From: Streptomyces sp. TRM68367
Lineage (GTDB): Bacteria; Actinomycetota; Actinomycetes; Streptomycetales; Streptomycetaceae
Assembly (NCBI RefSeq): GCF_014495685.1
Contig: NZ_JACTVI010000002.1
Coordinates: 221,700-285,699, forward strand
Length of the DNA stretch: 64,000 nucleotides
Direction of reading: 5' to 3'
Below are positions 9,299 through 17,621 of the stretch, piece by piece (position 1 is the first letter of the stretch; each line of letters opens with the position of its first letter). The position numbers and the translations under genes are program-made. The notes beneath the pieces were generated by a model. It saw only the letters and a program-made list of their open reading frames with translations. It did not search any database and was not told where the DNA came from.

Positions 9299-9495
9299 TC
9301 AGAGCCGGTCGAGAATGCCCCGCATCTGCTTGACCTCGGCGGACTGGTTCTTCACCAGATCGTCGGCGAGCTTCTTGCAACAAGATTACGGCGGTTCTTC
9401 TGCTCGTCCATCGACGTCTCGATCACACCGATGAGGCTCGATCATCATTTCCGCGAACCTGCGGTGGAAGTCCATGCCCTTGGCGGCCAGGCCAT
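9299..9495 (-). pseudogene. DUF305 remnant
   Basis: Three pieces of a DUF305-like protein can be read in three frames on the minus strand. They are AAKGMDFHRRFAEMMIE (near 9490-9440), then GVIETSMDEQKNR, then KKLADDLVKNQSAEVKQMRG ending at TGA 9299-9301. At least two single-base frameshifts separate them, and the 5' part (signal peptide) is missing. The MMIEHH-type motif is where intact DUF305 proteins have their His-rich core. Two further DUF305 genes lie at 11430 and 15674, so this is probably a decayed paralogue. Confidence 0.7.
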
Positions 9496-9563
9496 GAGGT
9501 CCTTCCTTTCCTGCTCAGAAGCTGTATTCGGCCGGCGTGCTCCGCCTGGTGGAACCCGGGACG

Positions 9564-9602
9564 TTGTCAGGACCAGGATACTGAACTACTAAGTTTCTAC
9601 GC
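9564..9602 (+). promoter_or_regulatory. Promoter with weak BlaI-type dyad
   Basis: TTGTCA (9564-9569) and TACTAA (9587-9592), 17 nt apart, precede the acetyltransferase gene. A weak match to the island operator (ACTAAGTTTCTACGC, 9588-9602, 12 of 15 positions) overlaps the -10. A second loose dyad, ACTAC/GTAGT, spans about 9585-9612. This is the weakest member of the operator set. Confidence 0.35.
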
Positions 9603-9622
9603 AGTGTAGTAATTTCTGATAC

Positions 9623-10399
9623 GTGGACGCCGACATGCGCTCAGCCGCATACCCGAGCCCTGCCCGAGTCGACCCGGGCCAGATCCCCGCCGGGCCTCCG
9701 AGTCCGGGGACGAGAGACGCTCGCCCCGCGGAGCGCGGCGGCTTTTGCATACGGTCCATGGACCCTGACGACCTCCCGTTCGTGGTCGCCGAGCACCTGA
9801 GGTACTTTCCAGACAGCTTCTTCGCCCGCCTCGGGCCGAAGTTCCTGACCGCGTACAACGGGACCTACCTCACCGGTGCGGACGCGCGCGCCTACATCGC
9901 GGAGGTGGGCGGGCAGCCGGTGGGCTTCGTCATCGGTGCGACCGACCCGGCGGCGCACCGCCGCCATGTGCTGCGCGACTACGGGCGCGGACTGCTGTTC
10001 CGCGCCCTGGGCAGCCTGTGTCTGCGGCCCCGCCTCGCCCTGCACTTCCTGCGTACTCGGCTGGTGCGCTACGGCCGCAAGCTGATACCGAACCGGGCGG
10101 CCCGGCAGGCTCCCGCAGTCGGCCACTCTGGCGTCACCGCTGTCCTGGACTACGTCGTCGTGGTCGAGCACGCCCGTTGCCGTGGCATAGGGGCTCGGTT
10201 GATCGCGCGGTTCGTCAAGGACGCCACCGACGCGGGCTGCGCGCGTGTCGCTCTCGTCACCGCCGCCGAGGGCGGGGCAGGACCGTATTACGACCGGCTC
10301 GGCTGGCGGCGTCAGGAAGAGATCCGCACGCCCGAAGGCCGCCGCCTCCTCACGTATGACCTCCCGCTGAACGAGGACACGACGCCAGATCGGCACTGA
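9623..10399 (+). CDS. GNAT family N-acetyltransferase
   Basis: This is a 258-residue protein with a GNAT fold in the C-terminal two thirds. After an unconserved 35-residue N-terminus comes IRSMDPDDLPFVVAEHL (first strand and helix), then VGGQPVGFVIGA. Next are VLDYVVVVEHARCRGIGARLIARF, with the acetyl-CoA loop (R/Q-x-x-G-x-G/A as RCRGIGARL), and GAGPYYDRLGW. The start is a GTG; an internal start near MDPDD is possible. The substrate is unknown. A weak copy of the copper-island operator overlaps its promoter, so it may be part of that regulon. Confidence 0.82.
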   Translation: MDADMRSAAYPSPARVDPGQIPAGPPSPGTRDARPAERGGFCIRSMDPDDLPFVVAEHLRYFPDSFFARLGPKFLTAYNGTYLTGADARAYIAEVGGQPVGFVIGATDPAAHRRHVLRDYGRGLLFRALGSLCLRPRLALHFLRTRLVRYGRKLIPNRAARQAPAVGHSGVTAVLDYVVVVEHARCRGIGARLIARFVKDATDAGCARVALVTAAEGGAGPYYDRLGWRRQEEIRTPEGRRLLTYDLPLNEDTTPDRH

Positions 10400-10479
10400 G
10401 GCACCGGTCCTGGGTGACCACCCCGACCAACCAGATCATCCCCGTACCGGGATCGCGGCCGTGCCCGGCACGGGTGCCC

Positions 10480-10494
10480 CCTAAGCACTCCAGG
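10480..10494 (+). promoter_or_regulatory. Candidate BlaI-type dyad at a ribosome site
   Basis: CCTAAGCACTCCAGG matches the island dyad at 13 of 15 positions and overlaps the AGGAGA ribosome site (10492-10497) of the M15 peptidase gene. It may be a real operator or a chance match; CCTAAG is rare in this GC-rich sequence. Confidence 0.35.
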
Positions 10495-10503
10495 AGACTT
10501 TGC

Positions 10504-11433
10504 TTGACCAGCCACGCACCGGAGACGGAGCGCATGCGCGCCCGCCTCCACCACCCGAGCAGGGACACGGCAGCATCGGCCCGCAAGGGTGGGCGGCGCT
10601 GGAAGATCGCCCTCGGCAGCCTCGCGCTGCTCTCCACGACGGCGCTTCTGGCCGGCGGCTGCTCGTCCTCGTCGGCCTCGGGCGCCGCCCCGTCAACGCC
10701 GGGTGCCGACAGCTCCGACGGAACATCGGCGCGGTCCTCCACGACTCCCAGCCCGACACCCACCCCTTCGCCCACGCCGGCCCTGGACGCCGCCGTCAAA
10801 GAGGTCACGGACGCCCAGTGGTCCCGCATGACGGCGGCGGGACTGTGGCGCAAGGGCTGCCCCGACGTCCGCGAGCAACTGCGCCGCGTGGAGATGAACT
10901 ACTTGGGCTTCGACGGCAAGGTGCACCGCGGCGTCCTCGTGGTCAACGCCGACGTGACGGCCAGTGTCATCCGCATCTTCACGCGACTGTTCGAGGAAGA
11001 GTTCCCCATCCGCCGTATGCAGCCGATGGAGGCCTACGACGGAGACCTGAACGCGAGCCTGCGCGACGACAACACCTCCGCGTTCAACTGCCGTCGTCCC
11101 GACCAGATCAACGCCCCGTTCAGCGAGTCCCCGCACGCCAACGGCCGGGCGATCGACATCAACCCGCTCGAGAACCCGTGGATCAACCTGCGGACCAAGC
11201 AGTGGCAGCCGAGCGCCGAGTACAAGGCACGCACGGAGGGGAAGGGCAAGATCATCGAGGGGGGGCTGGTCTGGCGGGCGTTCACGGAGGAGGGATGGGT
11301 CTGGCAGGACATCAAGGTGCCCGACTACATGCACTTCGACACCGGGTACCCGTCCAAGCCATTCAAGGGACCCACCGCGAGTCCGTCCACTGCCAGTCCG
11401 TCGACCGCGGAGCAGTCGGCCCCGGCGGGGTGA
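10504..11433 (+). CDS. M15 family metallopeptidase lipoprotein
   Basis: This is a secreted, probably lipid-anchored peptidase of the VanY/DD-carboxypeptidase class that would act on cell-wall peptides. A basic N-terminus and hydrophobic segment end in a lipobox (LLAGGC). A Ser/Thr/Pro-rich linker follows, then the zinc site: H and D in SPHANGRAIDIN and the second His in DYMHFDTG. The TTG at 10504 is chosen because AGGAGA lies 6 nt upstream; an ATG at 10534 is an alternative. The stop overlaps the next start (GTGA), so it is coupled to the DUF305 lipoprotein gene. A candidate copper-island operator overlaps its ribosome site. Confidence 0.85.
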   Translation: MTSHAPETERMRARLHHPSRDTAASARKGGRRWKIALGSLALLSTTALLAGGCSSSSASGAAPSTPGADSSDGTSARSSTTPSPTPTPSPTPALDAAVKEVTDAQWSRMTAAGLWRKGCPDVREQLRRVEMNYLGFDGKVHRGVLVVNADVTASVIRIFTRLFEEEFPIRRMQPMEAYDGDLNASLRDDNTSAFNCRRPDQINAPFSESPHANGRAIDINPLENPWINLRTKQWQPSAEYKARTEGKGKIIEGGLVWRAFTEEGWVWQDIKVPDYMHFDTGYPSKPFKGPTASPSTASPSTAEQSAPAG

Positions 11434-12061
11434 GCGGGGGAGACCGATCGCCTACGCCCCGCCGTCTGCTCGTCCTCGCAGGTGTCTGTGCCGGAGCCGT
11501 GCCCCTCAGCGCGTGTGGCGGCGGCGTGGGCGAACGGACATGGGCGGCTATGACGGCAGCGACATGAAGATGTCCGGCTCGATGTCCGACGCCGACAAGA
11601 AGAAGCTCAAGGCCACCCGTGGGGCCGCGTTCGACCGCGCCTTCGTGGAGGCGATGATCGAGCACCGAGGCGGCGAGATCGAGATGGCCCGGGACGTGGG
11701 GAAGGACGGCCGCAATGCGACCGTGAAGCAGCAGGCAGCCGTGACGGCCACCATGCAGGAGGACGAGGTCAGGGGCCTGACACGGCTTCTTGCCAAGCTC
11801 TGGCACCAGAGGGGCCGTCGCGGGCGCCGACCGTCGGCGTACCGCATGGGGGACGGGGCGCCGTCGTCGGCGCGCAGCAGGAAGGGGGCAGGGCTGGCCT
11901 GTGGCCGGTCCCCGCGGAGACGGCGCCGCCCTCACCTCGGCCCGGGAGAACGCCACTGGAGCGGACCACCGTACGGGAGTGGCCGGACCGTCATGTCCGA
12001 CCGGCCCGCCGGATCAGCCGCAGGACCAACAGCACCACGGCCGCGGCCAGTGGCAGGGTGA
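11430..12061 (+). pseudogene. DUF305 lipoprotein gene, frameshifted
   Basis: A GTG at 11430 overlaps the M15 stop and opens a signal peptide with lipobox (VPLSAC, Cys near codon 30). The DUF305 domain continues in a different frame: MKMSGSMSDADKKKL, then AFVEAMIEHRGGEIEMARD. A single-base change near 11530-11545 separates the two. Family similarity ends at about 11806 (LTRLLAKLW). The frame then runs on to 12061 through unrelated Arg-rich sequence and overlaps the convergent DUF2752 gene, so the 3' end also looks lost. DUF305 proteins are His/Met-rich extracytoplasmic proteins often linked to copper. Confidence 0.72.
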
Positions 12062-12551
12062 TGGACAGCAGCAGCCAGGCGGACGGTGCGCTGCCCGGTC
12101 CCGAGCGCAGCAGGTCGGCGTGCGCCTGCTGGTTGGCCTCCAGCGCGACCAGCAGCACGACACCGGTCGCGACCGCGGCCCGGCGGTGGCGGACGCGGAG
12201 GTTCAGCCACCGGCCGCGCACCCGACCGACCACCTCGCGCAGCAGCACCCCGGCGGCACCCAGGACAAGGAACAGACTGAGCGGGTTGTAGCGCCACGCC
12301 GCGCCGAAGTCCCCGAGCATCGCCGCGTGCAGGCCCCGGGTGCCGCCGCACAGCGGGTCCATCACGCCCGCGTGATGCAGCGGGCTGTGCAGATCCACCG
12401 GCGGCAGCCCGAGGGCGGCCAGCAGCGCACCCGACGTGAGGCCGACGGCTGCCAGCGGCCCGGCCCATCGGTGTCGGTCGTGTCCCTCCAGGTGTACCTG
12501 CAACGGCAGCCACCGCCGCCCCTCCGTCCCTGCCGTCACCCTGTCACTCAT
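11991..12551 (-). CDS. DUF2752 membrane protein
   Basis: This is a 186-residue protein with about four hydrophobic segments. The DUF2752 signature is clear: MDPLCGGTRGLHAAMLGDFGAAWRYNP contains the conserved C-G-x-T-R motif and the following amphipathic helix. The function of the family is unknown. The start is an ATG (MSDRVTAG). The 3' end overlaps the degraded tail of the convergent DUF305 gene by 71 nt. It has no operator of its own, and I cannot tie it to the copper genes beyond location. Confidence 0.83.
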   Translation of the reverse strand: MSDRVTAGTEGRRWLPLQVHLEGHDRHRWAGPLAAVGLTSGALLAALGLPPVDLHSPLHHAGVMDPLCGGTRGLHAAMLGDFGAAWRYNPLSLFLVLGAAGVLLREVVGRVRGRWLNLRVRHRRAAVATGVVLLVALEANQQAHADLLRSGPGSAPSAWLLLSITLPLAAAVVLLVLRLIRRAGRT

Positions 12552-12823
12552 CCCGGCATCCTCGTCGTCCGTTGCCTCATACCGCCGCCTCCCCAGGCCC
12601 TTCCCGCCCCTTGCGAGTTCTCATTGTCGAGGTTGGTCGGACCGGCCGACCAACTCGGCGCACCGCGTTGTGCTGCAGACGCCCGGAAGGAGGGCCGCAC
12701 CCGCTTGTCCTGTGTCGCGGACCGTCGCCCTCTCGATCACTGGCCTGGCCTGGCCTGCGCCTTGCATGCCGCGCCCATCGCGCGCGAGGCGGACAAGTTG
12801 CCCGACGGCCTCTTCCCGAGTCG

Positions 12824-12838
12824 CCTTAGTACCTAAGT
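12824..12838 (+). promoter_or_regulatory. BlaI-type dyad operator upstream of the A1/B1 operon
   Basis: CCTTAGTACCTAAGT is a near-perfect dyad (CTTAG-TAC-CTAAG), 122 nt before the small-protein gene at 12961. Possible -10 hexamers TAACAT (12838) and TAGGAT (12843) adjoin it. It is one of the best matches to the island consensus. The 272 bases before it, back to the DUF2752 start, show no gene. Confidence 0.6.
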
Positions 12839-12960
12839 AACATAGGATGTGGTTACTGACTGCCGTCGTTCGCGGAGAAGCGTGCGGTTGGCTGAGCCGC
12901 CGTCCGCTGTCGGCTGAGCCGGCGCGGTCAACCCCCGTTCCCGTCGAAGGGAGAAGTGTG

Positions 12961-13203
12961 ATGAGCCAGCTGCTCACTGTCCTGCCCTTGCTGGCCTGCC
13001 CGCTGGGTATGGGCGCCATGATGTGGTTCATGAGCCGGTCCGGACGCCGGAAGACCGAGACCTACACGGTGGAGGGCACGACGGCGTCGGTCACGTCCGA
13101 TCCGCGGCGCCAGGAGCTGGAGGCGCTGCGCGCCGAGGTCGACGCGCTGCGGGCGCGGGTCGGTCATCAGTCCGACGTCCCGGTCCGGGAGCGTACGCCG
13201 TGA
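12961..13203 (+). CDS. Small Cys/Met membrane protein, family A (copy A1)
   Basis: This 80-residue protein has one N-terminal membrane helix that contains LLACPLGMGAMMWFM: Cys13, then Met17, Met20, Met21 and Met24 on the helix. A basic stretch (SRSGRRK) and a C-terminal heptad-like helix (RRQELEALRAEVDALRARV) follow. The ATG is preceded by GGGAGAAG. I do not recognise a named family; there is a distant resemblance to the CPL-M motif of DUF2933 proteins. Two paralogues lie at 19801 and 26738. A Cys plus stacked Met in a membrane helix would suit Cu(I) binding; that is inference. It is coupled to B1 by a GTGA overlap. Confidence 0.75.
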   Translation: MSQLLTVLPLLACPLGMGAMMWFMSRSGRRKTETYTVEGTTASVTSDPRRQELEALRAEVDALRARVGHQSDVPVRERTP

Positions 13204-13481
13204 GCGGCTACGCTCTGCCCCTGCTCCTCGCTGTGGCGTCGGCCGCGATGTTGTATTTCTGCTGCGTACGACCGATCCGCCGGGGCACCGCCGGGCACGC
13301 GGGCCCGGCACGGGAGGCCGCGGTGCGTTCGTGCTGCGGGGCGCCGGGCGCCCAGACGGCCCCGGACACGGATGTCGACGCAGAGATCAAGCGACTGCGC
13401 GAAGAGGTCCGGCTGCTGCGTTGCGAGGCGGATCTGCGCTCCGACGACACCGGGCACCCCGTGAAGGGTGAGATTCGCTGA
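13200..13481 (+). CDS. Small Cys-rich membrane protein, family B (copy B1)
   Basis: This 93-residue protein starts at a GTG overlapping the A1 stop. It has one membrane helix ending in FCCVRPI (Cys21, Cys22), a basic and flexible segment with a second vicinal pair (SCCG), and a C-terminal predicted coiled coil (DAEIKRLREEVRLLRCEADL) with a fifth Cys. The paralogue B2 (19571) has the same WCCIRPM motif and coiled coil and also follows a family A gene. I know of no named family. The Cys-Cys pair at the membrane edge and the shared coiled-coil layout suggest A and B form a metal-binding complex. Confidence 0.72.
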   Translation: MSGYALPLLLAVASAAMLYFCCVRPIRRGTAGHAGPAREAAVRSCCGAPGAQTAPDTDVDAEIKRLREEVRLLRCEADLRSDDTGHPVKGEIR

Positions 13482-13860
13482 CCAGATCACTCCTTCCCGT
13501 ACGACGTCCCGAGGCCGTCCCCGCCCCGCGGGGCCGTCGCGACGGCTCGTTTGCGCCCTCGGTGTGCTCGGGGCCGGGACCCTCACCGCTTGCGGCACCG
13601 CCAAGGGATCCCAGCAGAGCGGCGGCACTCACCGGCGGGCGCGTCGACATCCGACAGGCGCGGTGATGTCGTCGTCAACGTGTGGGCTCATGGTGCGCGC
13701 CCTGCCGCAAGGAGGCCCACGAGCTTGCCCGGCTGCCCGCGAAAAGCGGCTCCGCTGGGGGTGCATTTCCTCGGCATCGACATCCGCGACAGCAAGGGTT
13801 CCGCGGTCGTCTTCGAGCGCGGCTACGGCATCACGTATCGGCGGCGATGCCCGTCCGGCA
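13478..13860 (+). pseudogene. TlpA-like thioredoxin lipoprotein, decayed
   Basis: Pieces of a TlpA/ResA-type lipoprotein can be read across frames. They are a signal peptide with lipobox (LVCALGVLGAGTLTAC), then DVVVNVWA, then WCAPCRKEAHELARL with the CxxC active site, then VHFLGIDIRDSKGSAVVFERGYGITY. At least three frameshifts separate these pieces, and the C-terminal third is missing. Intact homologues reduce disulfides or deliver thiols outside the membrane, often with CcdA, and the ccdA remnant at 22332 is also broken. It sits where a third gene of the A1-B1 operon would be. Confidence 0.72.
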
Positions 13861-13928
13861 CGTCGCAGACACGCCGACCGCCCCCCGCCGACCGTCCCCT
13901 CACGACCCTCTGCGAAGGAAGCACGATC

Positions 13929-14930
13929 ATGTCCTCCACATCGTCCCGCAATACGAAGCCGTCGGCAGCAGCCGCCAAGTCGGGGGGAGCCGCCAGGTCC
14001 ACAAAGGCCGAACGGCGCCGGGCGAGGGCGGCCGAGCAGGCTGCCGCGGCACGGCGCGCCGAGCAGCGGGCCCAGCGGCTGCGCTGGGGCGGCGCGGCTC
14101 TGGCCGTGGTGGCGGTCGCCGCGGGCGGGGTCTTCCTGACCACCCGCGGCGGCAGCGGCGGCGACGGGAGCGGGTCTGCGGCGGGGCTGCCCCGGGTGGG
14201 CGGAGACCTGCACACCGTGTCCGTGGTCGCAAACCGGCTCTTCGTCGGCGGGCACGAGGCCGTAGCCGCCTCCGGCAACGGCGGCCGCACCTGGCAGGAC
14301 GTGCCCTCGCTGCGCGGGGCGGACGCCATGGGCTGGGCGTCCACATCCGACGCCGTACTGGTGGGCGGGCACCCGGGGCTGTATCGGTCCACCGACAGCG
14401 GGGCGACGTTCACCAAGGTGACCGGCGCGGGCGCGGTCGGCGACGTCCACGCCATCGGCGGCACCGGCAACACCGTCTACATCGGTTCCCCGGAGTCCGG
14501 ACTGCTCGCCTCCACCGACGGCGGCAAGACCTGGAAGACGGTCAACGCCGAGGAGGGCCGCTCCTTCATGGGCACCATCCTGGTCGACCCCAAGAACCCG
14601 CAGCGGCTGATCGCCCCCGACATGGCCAGCGGGCTGCAGACCAGCAGCGACGGCGGGAAGACCTGGAAGGAGCTGGGCGGGCCGATGGGCGCGATGGCCG
14701 CCGCCTGGGACCCCAAGGACATCAACAGGATCATCGCTGTCGGCATGGACGGCGCCCAGCTGAGCACCGACGGCGGCAGGACCTGGAAGCAGGCCGACGT
14801 GCCCGAGGGCGCCAGCGCGGTCGGCTACGACGCCACCGGCAGCACCCTGTACGCGGGGGCGCTGGACGGCCAGAACGCCCGTACCTACCGCAGCACCGAC
14901 GGCGGCGCCACCTGGACGGCCACCTCGTGA
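13929..14930 (+). CDS. F510_1955-type BNR/sortilin-like beta-propeller protein
   Basis: This is a 333-residue protein with a Lys/Ala-rich cytoplasmic N-terminus, one membrane anchor (about residues 57-75) and an extracytoplasmic beta-propeller. At least five Asp-box repeats (SxDGGxTW, for example STDGGKTWKTV, SSDGGKTWKEL, STDGGRTWKQA) occur at about 45-residue spacing. Database names call this type a glycosylhydrolase, but Asp boxes alone do not prove an enzyme. The ATG follows GAAGGAAG. It overlaps the next gene by 4 nt. A second, broken copy lies inverted at 36897. It is often found with DUF3105/DUF305 genes, as here. Confidence 0.85.
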   Translation: MSSTSSRNTKPSAAAAKSGGAARSTKAERRRARAAEQAAAARRAEQRAQRLRWGGAALAVVAVAAGGVFLTTRGGSGGDGSGSAAGLPRVGGDLHTVSVVANRLFVGGHEAVAASGNGGRTWQDVPSLRGADAMGWASTSDAVLVGGHPGLYRSTDSGATFTKVTGAGAVGDVHAIGGTGNTVYIGSPESGLLASTDGGKTWKTVNAEEGRSFMGTILVDPKNPQRLIAPDMASGLQTSSDGGKTWKELGGPMGAMAAAWDPKDINRIIAVGMDGAQLSTDGGRTWKQADVPEGASAVGYDATGSTLYAGALDGQNARTYRSTDGGATWTATS

Positions 14931-15471
14931 CGACGTACGACGAGGAGGACGGCCACCGCGGCACCGCCCCGGGCGCACCCGACCCCGAGGGCGGGGCCGC
15001 CGCCCCGCCGCCCCGCCGCAGGCCGGGCCTGCTGTTGCCGGCGGTGGCCGCGACCGTGGTGCTCGCCGTGGCCGCCGCGGCGGTGGTGGCCCTGCGGGGC
15101 GGTTCCGGCGGCGGAAGCGGGTCGGCCGCGGGCGCCGCGCCGAGCGCCACCGCGTCCTTCGTCACTCCGCCGGCCGCCCAGGTGCGTCCCGTGCACGAGG
15201 CCCTGCACGGCATCACGCCGCATGCCGCGCCACGGACAAGGGCGGGGACGGCAAGCAGACGTCGCTCACCCGGGACGTCGACACGATCATCGACTTCTCA
15301 CGGCGTTACCCCGACGCTCGCTTCCCGATCGACGACGAGACCGGATCCACGCTGTCCCTGCTCCTGGTCACCCGGCAGAGCATGCGCACGTGCGCACCGG
15401 CCCTCGCGCCTCGCGTGAACCAGGTACTGCCGCACGACTTCCGCGACCCCACCGCCACGACGGCCTCGTGA
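14927..15471 (+). pseudogene. DUF3105-like anchored protein, frameshifted copy
   Basis: This copy is coupled to the propeller gene by a GTGA overlap. It encodes a Pro-rich N-terminus, one membrane anchor (LLLPAVAATVVLAVAAAAVVAL) and an extracytoplasmic domain. Near 15213 the frame changes: ATCACGCC stands where the intact paralogue (36364-36900) predicts ATCGACGCC, consistent with loss of one G. Beyond that point the alternate frame continues the paralogue to its stop at 15471 (IIDFSRRYPDARFPIDDETG). The rest is well conserved, so the break is recent or a sequencing error. The function is unknown and the DUF3105 likeness is loose. Confidence 0.7.
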
Positions 15472-15673
15472 CCACGGTGACCGTGCGCCGCGTCGGAGCA
15501 GGAGATGAACATCCGGGCGCTCACGGTTCCGCCTACCTCGACTACGCCGCCACGGCGGGCCGCTCTCTTCCCGGCGTGGGACGGCTGCGGACCGAGGCCA
15601 CGAAGGACGCATCGTAGCCACGGCCCTTACGTCAGGGGGAGGAGGTGGCCCTCGACCCTGACGAAGGCCCTCG
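15472..15673. other. Short stretch between convergent units, no clear gene
   Basis: A frame here reads GSAYLDYAATAGRS, which resembles the start of a class V aminotransferase or cysteine desulfurase, but it stops within about 30 residues and has no partner sequence. I treat it as chance or as a tiny remnant. No terminator hairpin is obvious. Confidence 0.3.
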
Positions 15674-16360
15674 TCAGTGGGGTGCCGAGCCGCGTTCCTT
15701 GAGCATGTCGGCCATGAGCGTCATCTCCGACTGCTGGGCGTCGACCATGCCCTGGGCAAGCCGGCGCTCCTGGGGGACCTCGCACTGCTCGGCGCAGGCG
15801 CGGGCCATGGTGACTCCGCCCATGTGGTGGTCGGTCAGTAGCTGGAGGTAGAGGATCTCGGCGTCCTTGCCCTTCGTTTTGCCGAGTCGGCCGATTTCGG
15901 TGTCGGTGGCCATGCCGGGCATCAGGGAGCCCTCCTTCGTCTCGTGCCTCATGTGGCCGTCACCTTTCATCCAGGTCATGTAGCCGTCGGCCGACGTCTT
16001 CGGCAGGCCCCATAGGTCGAGCCAGCCGAGCAGCATGCCCCGCTGGTTGGCCTGGGTCTGCGCGATGTCGTACGCGAGGCGGCGTACGTCCTCGTCGTCG
16101 GTGCGGTCGTGGATGACGAAGGACACCTCCACGGCCTGCTGGTGGTGGACGGCCATGTCGCGGGCGAAGCCCGCGTCGGCGGAGGCGGCGGCGGGCACCT
16201 CGGACGTGCCTTCGTCGCCGGGAGCGGCCACGAACCAGACGATCAGGCCGAGGGCGACCAAGGCCGCGGCGGCGACGGCCCACGGGCCGAAGGATGGTTT
16301 CCGGGTGGGTGTGTCGTCGGAATCCGTAACGCCCGGTGCCGTCACAGTCGTGTCCCTCAT
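15674..16360 (-). CDS. DUF305 membrane-anchored protein
   Basis: This is the intact 228-residue DUF305 protein of the island: one N-terminal membrane anchor (WAVAAAALVALGLIVWFVAA) and an extracytoplasmic four-helix domain. The two His-rich motifs typical of the family are present (DMAVHHQQAVE and LLTDHHMGGVTMA), together with several Met residues. Family members are frequent in copper-resistance clusters and are thought to bind copper, though the mechanism is not firm. The start ATG overlaps the DUF3105 stop (ATGA). Two other DUF305 genes in the window are broken, so this may be the only functional one. Confidence 0.88.
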   Translation of the reverse strand: MRDTTVTAPGVTDSDDTPTRKPSFGPWAVAAAALVALGLIVWFVAAPGDEGTSEVPAAASADAGFARDMAVHHQQAVEVSFVIHDRTDDEDVRRLAYDIAQTQANQRGMLLGWLDLWGLPKTSADGYMTWMKGDGHMRHETKEGSLMPGMATDTEIGRLGKTKGKDAEILYLQLLTDHHMGGVTMARACAEQCEVPQERRLAQGMVDAQQSEMTLMADMLKERGSAPH

Positions 16361-17013
16361 GCTGCGGTCAGGCCTCCGGAGCAGGTGGCCCCCTGCTCCG
16401 GCGTCTGGGCGCCCTGAACGTACTTGGTCAGGAACTGCTCGACCCTGGGGTCGGAGGCCTTGTCGACGCTGAGCTGGTGGCCCCAGGCCGACAGCGTGAT
16501 CGCTCCGGTCTGGGTCTTGTCCGGGCTCATCAGGGTGTACGGCGTCTTGGAGACCTTGTCGCCGAGCGTCTTGATGTCGGCGTCGGTGACCTTGTCGTTG
16601 TACGTCACCCAGACCGCGCCGTGCTCCAGGGAGTGGACGGCGTTCTCCTTGGCGATGGGCTTGGTGTAGACGGTGCCGTCGCAGGTCATCCACGCCTTGT
16701 TGTGGTCGCCGCCGACGGGCGGGTTCATCGGGTAGTCAACGGTGCCTTTGACGTGGGTGCGGCCGAGCTTCTTGGCGTCCCAGGTCTTTTCGCCGCTCAC
16801 GGGCTTCTTGGCCGCGGCGGCCTGCTGCTCGTCCTTCTCGTTGGCGCTGTTGATGGCGTAGCCGCCCCAGCCGATCAGCCCGGCGACGATGACCGTGCTG
16901 ACCGTGATGGTGATGATCCGGTTGCGGCGATCGCGTGCCTTCTCGGCGCGGCGCATCTCCTCTACCTTGGCCCGCCGTGCCTCGGCGGCCGCCTTCTTGC
17001 TGGACTTGCTCAT
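16357..17013 (-). CDS. DUF3105 protein
   Basis: This is a 218-residue protein with a very basic, Ala/Lys-rich cytoplasmic N-terminus (SKSSKKAAAEARRAKVEEMRRAEKA), one membrane helix (about 34-53) and an extracytoplasmic DUF3105 domain. Conserved features include YPMNPPVGGDHNKAW, HSLEHGAVWVTY with paired His, and a C-terminal Cys (GATCSG). GAGGAA lies just upstream of the ATG. The His and Cys positions could bind metal, but the family has no assigned function. It is coupled to the DUF305 gene by a 4-nt overlap, so the two are probably partners. Confidence 0.88.
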   Translation of the reverse strand: MSKSSKKAAAEARRAKVEEMRRAEKARDRRNRIITITVSTVIVAGLIGWGGYAINSANEKDEQQAAAAKKPVSGEKTWDAKKLGRTHVKGTVDYPMNPPVGGDHNKAWMTCDGTVYTKPIAKENAVHSLEHGAVWVTYNDKVTDADIKTLGDKVSKTPYTLMSPDKTQTGAITLSAWGHQLSVDKASDPRVEQFLTKYVQGAQTPEQGATCSGGLTAA

Positions 17014-17132
17014 GGCTGTGTGTTCCTCGTCTCCGCCGCGCGGTGTCGTCGGACGGCGGTGGGTGCAAGTGTGGGTTGGATGGCGAGAGTCGGCTGGCTG
17101 TGCGCGCGTGCGCACGGCGCCGTGGCATCCGT

Positions 17133-17570
17133 CTAGGTCCGTTGCACCTGGAGGACGTGGAGATCGGGAGCGCGGCAGGTCGGCGCGGGGTCGGCGAAGC
17201 GCGACGGGGTGTTCAGCTGCCTCGGGAGGTCCGGCAGACGGGGCAGGACCGCTGGGAGGGGCTGGGCGGGAGCGGCGGGCACGGCGCGTACGCCGTCGGC
17301 GGCCGGGCTGCAGCACACGTCGCCGGGAAGGCAGTCGGACGGGTGCGCGGCTGTCGACGCGTGGTGTTCGGCCGGGGTGCCGGTTGGGACCGCAGTGGCG
17401 GACATGGTGGTCGTGGAAGCGGTGACCGGGGCGTCTCTCTGGCCGTGGGCCAGGAACCCCAGGCAGATCACCAGTGCGGCGAGCAGCACGGCCAGGGCAG
17501 GGCAGAGCGCCGCGATCCGCGTCGTCCGCCGCGTTCCGCGGGCCGTGTGCTGTGTCCGGCTCCCCATCAC
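17133..17570 (-). CDS. DUF6153 family protein
   Basis: This is a 145-residue protein with one N-terminal membrane segment (ALCPALAVLLAALVICLGFLAHG) and an extracytoplasmic tail. The family features are visible: a Cys cluster (DCLPGDVCCSPAADGV), a Pro-rich run (QPLPAVLPRLP) and the conserved C-terminal APDLHVLQVQRT. The function is unknown. Vicinal cysteines suggest metal or thiol chemistry outside the cell. A half-site ATTAGG lies about 10 nt upstream of the start. The 119-nt gap to DUF3105 leaves open whether they share a transcript. Confidence 0.85.
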   Translation of the reverse strand: MMGSRTQHTARGTRRTTRIAALCPALAVLLAALVICLGFLAHGQRDAPVTASTTTMSATAVPTGTPAEHHASTAAHPSDCLPGDVCCSPAADGVRAVPAAPAQPLPAVLPRLPDLPRQLNTPSRFADPAPTCRAPDLHVLQVQRT

Positions 17571-17621
17571 AGTTGATATTAGGTGGTTCCTGTGGGCGGG
17601 CCGACGGCTTCGCCGGGACGC

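Noticed and set aside
10480..10494. Treating the M15-gene dyad as certain
   Set aside because: Two mismatches and overlap with the ribosome site; kept only as a low-confidence candidate.
15505..15617. Cysteine desulfurase-like start (GSAYLDYAATAGRS)
   Set aside because: Only about a dozen residues match and the frame ends soon after; no other desulfurase sequence is adjacent.
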